In this document: one piece after another, positions 6,901-14,094 of the stretch
How positions within the stretch are numbered: position 1 is the stretch's first letter
Layout: each line of letters begins with the position of its first letter
Origin: Anaerolineales bacterium UBA5069
Lineage (GTDB): Bacteria; Chloroflexota; Anaerolineae; Caldilineales; Caldilineaceae
Reading direction: 5' to 3'
DNA: 14,094 nucleotides
Assembly (NCBI GenBank): GCA_002415895.1
Contig: DIAV01000241.1
Coordinates: forward strand, 1 to 14,094
Program-made: the position numbers and the translations under genes
The notes under the pieces: generated by a model
Databases searched by the model: none
Seen by the model: only the letters and a program-made list of their open reading frames with translations
What the model was told of the DNA's origin: nothing

Positions 6901-7440
6901 CTTGCCGGTGACCGTCTGCTGGCCGAGGGCGTGCCATCCTTGGCGGGGGGCGAAAACGTCGCACCCATTGACCCGCCAAAGAATCTGCGCATTAACGAGG
7001 TGAGCGCCAACCCCATTGCTGGTGACGACTGGCTGGAAATCTACAACAACGGCCCTTTCCCTGTGGATATGGGCGGCATGTTCCTGAGCGACGACATCGG
7101 CGAACCCACCAAGCACCAGTTGCCTGCAGGCATCACCATTCCGCCCTACAGCCATCTTGTCTTCATTGCCGATGAAACACCGGGCCCCATGCACCTCAAC
7201 TTCAAGCTGAGCTCATCGGGCGAGACTGTTGTGCTTTCAGACGTGCCCAGCCGGCAGACGCGCCCCCTGGACACAATCACCTTTGCCGCGCAGGAGCCGG
7301 ACCAGACGGCCGGGCGCAACCCCGACGGCAGCGCTACATGGGCGGCACTGCGCGCGCCCAGCAAGGGCTTTGCCAACGTGCGCGCGGGGCTCAACGTCCC
7401 CGCTTACCTGCCGGTGATCATGAAGAGCCCGGGCTGCTAA
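3994..7440 (+). CDS. Secreted FG-GAP/VCBS repeat protein with C-terminal lamin-tail domain
   Basis: Large exported protein (1148 residues), likely cell-surface, adhesive or carbohydrate-binding. The N-terminus has a basic RRRR stretch, a hydrophobic core (about residues 20-35) and a likely cleavage after PGRA (39). Fourteen FG-GAP/VCBS repeats follow, starting at residues 91, 141, 216, 267, 321, 372, 429, 483, 532, 583, 640, 690, 746 and 797. Each opens with an ADxDxDGDxD-type calcium loop and ends in WYxNNG-like sequence. Repeat length is 49-57 residues except repeat 2, which carries an Ala/Pro-rich insert (about 160-183). Fourteen repeats fit two seven-bladed beta-propellers. A linker of unclear fold follows, then a lamin-tail domain (LTD) from about residue 998 (LRINEVSANP, DDWLEIYNNG, HLVFIADE). 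The protein ends YLPVIMKSPGC. The start ATG has only weak AGAAG ahead of it. No enzyme motif is seen; exact role unknown. Confidence 0.9.
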   Translation: MTANSTILRRRRGGAATRPLFTLAATLWLVAAMLVPGRAEVALSALPRQDEPPVTGASTDAFFPLAAAGIPLAGPLPIDLNLAGAHSVRAADVDRDGRLDVVAAARDDGRIIWYHNEGGATPAFSARAVGTVPGAYLALPADINRDGQIDILVIAVSVVDPAAAGAAAPEPALADPAAAQGSGQVIWFQNDGQPAPGFVARTLAGGLNYPVSAAVADLDRDGDPDVVVASRDDGTLRWFANNGAPVPAFAARQVIGGLDGAVSVDVGDIDRDGDPDLVSASENDDRIVWHANNGAGAFSPIVIRPGAPVPDKDFAKSVHLADMEGDGDLDVLYASEGGNEIGWYVSNGARPPQFAQVALFQDANHAKYVTTADMDRDGALDVLWAASGDPGNGSQARVGWLRSNAAAAPQFTPLIIQPDAPGARYVFPADLDGDGDQDVLTAARESGQIVWFQNRTIHRTALYPPSSVRTIGIFKSSRHAVAGDLDGDGDPDVVSVAQDHLTWFENKGGYPLEFAPNLIPSQQYQGRWVEIADMDSDGDNDVIVASNENKRIFWYESNGARPPAFTERVMSELTQGPRAVLAADLDGDGDMDAYAASDEDNRVAWMENNGARPPVFTTRNIDTGSNTDEVLRYPRSVFAADMDADGDLDIVAAAQGKDNVLLYENRGGAPLQWARRIIGRGKGVQHVHVADMDGDGDPDVALAAEGTPTEPQNLVKVLINNDGRSQSFSEIIVDPSASSPHAVVTGDADGDGDMDIFGAIEGDNQIVWYENNGRNPPAFAKHIIYDKAFVAHGVNVADMDGDGDLDVLAAARDSGAVLWAENLGGQYRFSEGPFTQSARAVLTVNAVHMGRAADPALQMAVLDVRFEDGAGNRLTTAQVAARVQSLSVYAENNGNGALDDGDLILATETDMTKAANGRLLVSLTSGARSALVGPGGAITLYAAASLTAVCGTQPLKLVARPAAPTAVDELAGDRLLAEGVPSLAGGENVAPIDPPKNLRINEVSANPIAGDDWLEIYNNGPFPVDMGGMFLSDDIGEPTKHQLPAGITIPPYSHLVFIADETPGPMHLNFKLSSSGETVVLSDVPSRQTRPLDTITFAAQEPDQTAGRNPDGSATWAALRAPSKGFANVRAGLNVPAYLPVIMKSPGC

Positions 7441-7447
7441 CGGCATC

Positions 7448-7528
7448 ATTGATCATGGATCATTGGATAATAAAGAGGGGTGGTCGCAATGACCACCCCT
7501 CTTTATTATCCAATATTCAATGATCAAT
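7448..7528. terminator. Bidirectional hairpin terminator between convergent genes
   Basis: Arms 7462-7485 and 7491-7514 are perfect 24-base reverse complements around the loop GCAAT. The stem has a GAGGGGTGGTC/GACCACCCCTC core and AATAAA/TTTATT ends, giving a U-rich tail on both strands. An outer ATTGATCA/TGATCAAT pair (7448-7455, 7521-7528) extends the dyad to 81 bp with one internal mismatch block. It fills the gap between the repeat-protein stop (7440) and the qor stop (7528-7530), so it serves both. Confidence 0.9.
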
Positions 7529-8496
7529 TATGGTATTAACAGCAGCTTGCCCTTGGACTGCCGGTTGGCCATGTAGGTTTGGGCGGACGCGGCATCTCCC
7601 AGGGGGAAGGTTTGATCAATGCGTACATCCAGCTCGCCATTGGCCACCCAGCCAAAGACTTCGTTGCAGCGGGCCAGGAACTCGTCGCGCGTGCGCATGT
7701 AGGCCCCCAGCGAGGGGCGCGTGATGTAGAGCGACCCCCTGGCGTTGAGCACCTGCAGATCAAAGGGGGGCACCGGGCCGCTGGCTTGCCCCCACAGCAC
7801 CATCATGCCGCGCGGGCGCAGGCAATTGAGGCTTTTGTCAAAGGTGGCCTGCCCTACCGAGTCATAGACGACATCCACGCCGCGCCCCTGCGTCCACTCC
7901 TTAACGGCCTGCTCGAAGTCCGCTTCCTCATAGAGCACCACCTCGTCTGCACCGGCGGAGCGCGCCAGCACAGCCTTTTCGCGCGTGCCCACTGTGGCAA
8001 TGACGCGCGCGCCGCGCCGTTTGGCGGCCTGGAGCAGCAGCCTCCCCGTGCCGCCCGCGGCAGCATGGATGAGCGCCGTGTCGCCCTCCTGCAGGGGCCA
8101 GGTGCTCGTGGTGAGGTAGTGCGCCGTAAGCCCCTGCACCATGAGCGCCGCGCCCTGCTCGTCGGTGATGGTATCCGGCAAAGGAGTGACCTTGGACGCG
8201 GGCACGGTGGCATATTCGGCATAGGCGCCGCTGTGCATACACCACGCCACACGCTCGCCCACACGCAGATCGGTGACGCCCTCGCCCAGCGCATCCACGA
8301 CGCCGCTGCCTTCCATGCCGGGCGTAAAGGGGAGCGTCATCTTGTACTGCCCCAGCCGTTGGTAGATGTCGATGAAGTTGACGCCAATCGCGGCCAGGCG
8401 TATGCGCACCTCGCCGGGGCCGGGCTGCGGCTGGGCAATCGACTCCAGTTGCAGCACTTCAGGGCCGCCGTGATTGTGAATGCGAATTACTTGCAT
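7528..8496 (-). CDS. Zinc-independent quinone oxidoreductase / NADPH:quinone reductase-like MDR protein
   Basis: Cytoplasmic NADPH-dependent reductase of the medium-chain dehydrogenase family, quinone oxidoreductase branch (322 residues). Visible features: an [15 protein letters not shown] start typical of [16 protein letters not shown] (residues 39-51) lining the substrate pocket; TPGMEGSG at 58-64; and the nucleotide-binding AAAGGTG at 145-151, where most QORs have AAAGGVG. The Cys/His ligands of zinc alcohol dehydrogenases are absent. The ATG at 8494-8496 is chosen because AGGAG lies 5 bases upstream; an extension to 8538 would add 14 residues unlike the family. It lies 53 bp downstream of the acetamidase gene on the same strand, so co-transcription is likely. 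The real substrate (quinone or alpha,beta-unsaturated carbonyl) cannot be told from sequence. Confidence 0.88.
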   Translation of the reverse strand: MQVIRIHNHGGPEVLQLESIAQPQPGPGEVRIRLAAIGVNFIDIYQRLGQYKMTLPFTPGMEGSGVVDALGEGVTDLRVGERVAWCMHSGAYAEYATVPASKVTPLPDTITDEQGAALMVQGLTAHYLTTSTWPLQEGDTALIHAAAGGTGRLLLQAAKRRGARVIATVGTREKAVLARSAGADEVVLYEEADFEQAVKEWTQGRGVDVVYDSVGQATFDKSLNCLRPRGMMVLWGQASGPVPPFDLQVLNARGSLYITRPSLGAYMRTRDEFLARCNEVFGWVANGELDVRIDQTFPLGDAASAQTYMANRQSKGKLLLIP

Positions 8497-8549
8497 GATT
8501 GCTCCTTGCTGTGAATACCTGTTGGGCGCACATGGCATGCACCCGCTTG

Positions 8550-9485
8550 TTATGTGCGTGGCAGCCCCTCGAGGAGCCGCTTTTCCATCTTGCAGACAAA
8601 GGTGTAGGCGGGGTCAAACATGTTGCCCAGTTCATAGCGCACCGTTTGGCCCATGAGTGTTTGCGCGCCCAGGGCGTCCAGTGCGTACTCGCTTTGCAGC
8701 CAGCGCACCATTTCGGTGGTGGCGTGCTGCACCGCCTGATCCAGCGGGCGGGCGTTGCCCAGCGTAAAGATGTGTGTGTCATTCTCGCCGCGCGGCCAGC
8801 CAATGCGCCGTCCCTTCTGCACACGCACGCGGAACTCCACATTGCATGAGATTTCAATGCCGGTGCCCACCATTTCGCCATCGCCCTGCTGCGCGTGGGC
8901 GTCACCCAGGAAGAAGAGTGCACCGGGCGCGAAGACCGGGAAGTAGGCGGTGACGCCCTCCACAAAGCCGCGGTAGTCCATGTTGCCGCCGTGCTCGGCC
9001 GAGGTCGCGGTGGAGATGGCCTGTCCCTCGGCGGGGGCCACGCCAAAGCAGCCGAGCATGGGCGCAAGGGCAAAGGCATAGTGGCCCAGGCTGGTTTGGG
9101 GTGATGTGAGAATGGCCGTGCCTGCGTCCATGTCCACATCCCATTCGGCGCGTGGACGGCCACCGTCCGCATCCACCGGCAGCGCAGGGACAAAGTCGGG
9201 GTCCACCACATTGGGTGCGAGCGCGGCGCGGCCCCAACCCCAGCGGCGATTGGGGGTAATGCGCACCAGATCCACGGCCAGCGTGTCGCCGGGCTCGGCA
9301 CCCTGCACAAAGAAGGGGCCTGTCATGGGGTTGCCGGGCGGGGTGATGCGCGCCTTGTGTGCGTCGTATCCACCAGCATCCACACAAGTGGTAACGACGG
9401 TATCGCCGTCGGCAATCACCAGCGCCGGCTCGGTGGTGCACATGGTGGTGTAGTAGCGCGTGGGTGTAAAGGTGTGCGTGGTCAT
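8550..9485 (-). CDS. Acetamidase/formamidase family amidohydrolase
   Basis: Zinc-dependent amidase of the FmdA/AmdA family, which hydrolyses formamide or short aliphatic amides to the acid and ammonia. The 311-residue protein has the family landmarks in order: [20 protein letters not shown] near residues 50-70, a GCFGVAP block near 130, HGGNMDYR near 155, and [14 protein letters not shown] with GTGIE near 180-200. The length matches the shorter bacterial members. The start at 9483-9485 has GGAGG 5 bases upstream, an excellent site; an extension to 9524 would begin inside the 93 bp hairpin and is rejected. It probably supplies ammonia and short acids from amides. It is followed 53 bp later by a quinone oxidoreductase gene. 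Exact amide preference is unknown. Confidence 0.88.
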   Translation of the reverse strand: MTTHTFTPTRYYTTMCTTEPALVIADGDTVVTTCVDAGGYDAHKARITPPGNPMTGPFFVQGAEPGDTLAVDLVRITPNRRWGWGRAALAPNVVDPDFVPALPVDADGGRPRAEWDVDMDAGTAILTSPQTSLGHYAFALAPMLGCFGVAPAEGQAISTATSAEHGGNMDYRGFVEGVTAYFPVFAPGALFFLGDAHAQQGDGEMVGTGIEISCNVEFRVRVQKGRRIGWPRGENDTHIFTLGNARPLDQAVQHATTEMVRWLQSEYALDALGAQTLMGQTVRYELGNMFDPAYTFVCKMEKRLLEGLPRT

Positions 9486-9502
9486 GTAGGCCTCCAAATT
9501 AA

Positions 9503-9595
9503 GCAACAGCACCATCCAGAACACGGATAACAGCGGATGTCAGTGTGTATCCTTGCTGTTTCCGCTGTTATCTGTGTTCTGGATGGTGCTGTTGC
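9503..9595. repeat. 93 bp near-perfect inverted repeat in the acetamidase leader
   Basis: Arms 9503-9537 and 9561-9595 are 35 bases each with one non-complementary position (9525 G against 9573 T, a G-U wobble in plus-strand RNA), around a 23-base loop. On the minus strand the hairpin ends 7 bases before the acetamidase GGAGG site and is followed by TTAATTT. It could be the terminator of the upstream DUF983 operon, an attenuator of the acetamidase gene, or a small palindromic intergenic repeat. No target-site duplication is seen at its borders. Confidence 0.85.
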
Positions 9596-9663
9596 GTGCG
9601 TTGCGATTGGATCATGGCGTGAATTTTACTCTGGTATCACTTTCGTACTGCATCCGGCACCAT

Positions 9664-10098
9664 TTATTTGTCGGGCCGGGCGCGCGGATCGAGAAGCTGA
9701 TCCACGTGCACCCACAGCGAGCGCGCATAGCGAAAGATCAGCGGCCATACAATAATCGTCTCTGCAATGATGATCGCAGCAAAGAGTGCGACCGAAACGT
9801 TGCGCATGGCCAGCAACACAGCCGAGGGGACAATGACAAGGAAGCCAAGCACATAGGCAATGAACATTGAGTTGAGGTAGTAGCCATGCTCGCGCTCAAA
9901 GGGCACGCCGCAGCGGGGGCAATTGCGGTGCATTGACAGGAGCGAGCGAAAGAGCGGCCCCTCGCGGCAAACGGGGCAGCGCAGGCGCAGCATGGCCCAC
10001 ATCTGCCTGCCCAGCGGTGTGCGCAGGGGAGCAACTGTCACGCTCGGGTCTCGGGACAGGTCGGTGGACGGTTCGGTGGATGGATCGCTGCGGTTCAT
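9664..10098 (-). CDS. DUF983 membrane protein with zinc-ribbon start
   Basis: Small membrane protein of the DUF983 family (144 residues), function unknown. After a Ser/Asp/Pro-rich segment of about 30 residues come two CxxC pairs (RCPVCREGPLF and NCPRCGVPF) that probably bind one zinc. Then HGYYLNSMF and two strongly hydrophobic helices (roughly residues 78-98 and 102-122) follow. The zinc-knuckle plus two-helix plan is characteristic of the family. The start ATG at 10096-10098 overlaps the yihY stop by 4 bp (ATGA), so translation is probably coupled and both proteins come from one mRNA. DUF983 genes sometimes lie near cytochrome oxidase genes, but none is visible here. Confidence 0.85.
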   Translation of the reverse strand: MNRSDPSTEPSTDLSRDPSVTVAPLRTPLGRQMWAMLRLRCPVCREGPLFRSLLSMHRNCPRCGVPFEREHGYYLNSMFIAYVLGFLVIVPSAVLLAMRNVSVALFAAIIIAETIIVWPLIFRYARSLWVHVDQLLDPRARPDK

Positions 10099-11102
10099 GA
10101 TGGCATGGAGCGGCTGGGCAGCAGCCGGCGCTTGGGGGTGATGGGGACGCCGTAGCGTTGGCAGTAGAGCGCAATGAACTTGGCGCCAAAGAGTACGATC
10201 ATGGCAATGTAGTAGATCCAGATGAGGAAGAGGACCACGGTGCCGCTGGCGCCGTAGAGTGTTGCGCCAAAGACGCGGTCCAGGTAAAAGCCAATGATGC
10301 GGTTGCCCACAGAAATCAGCACCACAGTGAGCACAGTGCCCGGCAGCACATCGCGCCAGCGCATGCGGCCCCCCGGCAGGAACTTGTAGAGCGCGCCAAT
10401 CATGAGCACCGACACCAGCGGCGCCACCACAAAGCGCAGCAGCAGTTGCGTGCCGGGGAAATCTGCAAAGAAAAGCTCAATGGGGGTGGGCGGCAGCGTC
10501 GTCAGGATAACGTTGACCGCCAGCAGCAGTACGAAGAAAAGCCCCACCAGAATGACTGCGGCCGCAGAGAGCAGGCGCGCAATGACATAGTAGAGAACGC
10601 CGTGGCTGATGGTTGTAAAGCCTTCGGGCAGGCCATACATGGCGTTGATTGAATTGTGCAACTGGTGGAAAACCGTGGACGCGCCGTAAATGAGGAAGAG
10701 CACGCTGATGAGCGTTGCGGCCAGGCCACCAGTCGTTTGTGTATGCCCCTGAACGATCTCGCTGAGAAAGGCCGCAGGCACGTCACCCGCTCGGCTGCGC
10801 ACAATGTTGAGGATCTGGTCGGTTGTTGAGGCGGTATCCAGGGGGGCGATTGTAATGCTGTACTGGCGTGTGAGCAGCGAGATGATCTGGCGTTCAAAGC
10901 GATAGGCGCCCGCAAAATAGACAGTCAGGTTAATGAGCAGTGTGAGCAGGGGCACAATGGAGAAGATTGTGTAGTAGGCAAGCGCCCCTGCATAGACAAA
11001 GGCGTTGCCATTGCTCCACTGAAAACTCGTCTCGCGCAGCAGACGCACAATCCCGCGCACGCTGAAAGGTTCGCTGCGTTGCACTGGGGGAGTGGATGTC
11101 AC
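10095..11102 (-). CDS. YihY/BrkB-family integral membrane protein (UPF0761)
   Basis: Polytopic membrane protein of the YihY/virulence factor BrkB family (once misnamed ribonuclease BN), molecular role not established. About 335 residues with roughly six hydrophobic helices. Signatures: FVYAGALAYYTIFSIVPLLT at the first helix, the LIYGASTVFHQLHNSINAMYG region, YKFLPGGRMRWRDVLPG, and SGTVVLFLIWIYYIAMIVLFGAKF near the end, all typical of the family. The start is a GTG. The one at 11100-11102 is preferred because GGAG lies 6 bases upstream; the GTG at 11114 would add four residues and has no ribosome site. Its stop overlaps the DUF983 start by 4 bp. A terminator hairpin separates it from ileS, so a promoter of its own would have to lie in the short gap or in the ileS end. 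Confidence 0.9.
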   Translation of the reverse strand: MTSTPPVQRSEPFSVRGIVRLLRETSFQWSNGNAFVYAGALAYYTIFSIVPLLTLLINLTVYFAGAYRFERQIISLLTRQYSITIAPLDTASTTDQILNIVRSRAGDVPAAFLSEIVQGHTQTTGGLAATLISVLFLIYGASTVFHQLHNSINAMYGLPEGFTTISHGVLYYVIARLLSAAAVILVGLFFVLLLAVNVILTTLPPTPIELFFADFPGTQLLLRFVVAPLVSVLMIGALYKFLPGGRMRWRDVLPGTVLTVVLISVGNRIIGFYLDRVFGATLYGASGTVVLFLIWIYYIAMIVLFGAKFIALYCQRYGVPITPKRRLLPSRSMPS

Positions 11103-11138
11103 GATGCGCTCCACAATAGCGAGGAATCGAGGAAGGAG

Positions 11139-11172
11139 GAAGCGAGGCTTCCAGAATCGGAAGCCTCGCTTC
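11139..11172. terminator. Hairpin terminator after ileS
   Basis: Perfect 14-base arms GAAGCGAGGCTTCC (11139-11152) and GGAAGCCTCGCTTC (11159-11172) around a 6-base loop, 14 bases after the ileS stop. On the minus strand the stem is followed by TCCTCCTTCCTCG, pyrimidine-rich but not a clean U-tract, so termination may be partial and allow some read-through into yihY. Confidence 0.7.
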
Positions 11173-11186
11173 GATAGACCGAATGC

Positions 11187-14094
<2,908 letters not shown>

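Noticed and set aside
4252..7194. 980-codon open frame on the minus strand
   Set aside because: It is fully antisense to the repeat protein gene; its repeating His/Val/Ala pattern is the complement of the Asp-Gly calcium loops. It has no family resemblance of its own.
9486..9524. Upstream extension of the acetamidase start
   Set aside because: The extension lies partly inside the 93 bp hairpin; the ATG at 9485 has a near-ideal GGAGG and matches the usual family start.

Overview
The window is about 60 % GC by eye and reads as bacterial chromosome with ordinary housekeeping and accessory genes. No transposase, integrase, phage gene, CRISPR array, tRNA or rRNA was found. The best guess for the source is a Chloroflexota bacterium (Anaerolineae or Caldilineae type). 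This rests on the secreted repeat protein ending in a Tyr-Leu-Pro-Val-Ile tail, a tail style I associate with exported Chloroflexota proteins, and on the general gene mix. It is an inference, not a proof.

Layout. Positions 1-1315 (minus) hold most of a DHA2-type MFS exporter that runs off the left edge. It is preceded by a 400 bp non-coding leader rich in small repeats. A perfect 46 bp palindrome (1724-1769) ends the next gene, a cobalamin-binding radical SAM enzyme (1779-3119, minus). Upstream of that is a stand-alone xseB (3346-3630, minus). A 360 bp divergent control region (3634-3993) separates xseB from a large secreted protein (3994-7440, plus). That protein has 14 FG-GAP/VCBS calcium-binding repeats, which fits two seven-bladed propellers, followed by a lamin-tail domain. 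A long bidirectional hairpin terminator (7448-7528) separates it from the convergent qor-acetamidase pair (7528-9485, minus). A 93 bp inverted repeat (9503-9595) lies in the acetamidase leader. Upstream of it is a YihY/DUF983 membrane gene pair with a 4 bp overlap (9664-11102, minus), then a hairpin terminator, then a eukaryotic-type isoleucyl-tRNA synthetase (11187-14094, minus) whose 5' end lies beyond the right edge.

How the genes relate. Only two groups look like operons: yihY with the DUF983 gene (ATGA overlap), and the acetamidase gene with qor (53 bp apart). The others appear to be single transcription units, several closed by unusually long and near-perfect inverted repeats. No multi-gene novel system such as defence, secretion or a biosynthetic cluster can be supported. 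The items most worth a second look are the 14-repeat secreted protein with its C-terminal tail, the orphan B12 radical SAM enzyme, the 93 bp leader hairpin, and the MFS exporter that lacks the usual acidic residues of motifs A and D1.
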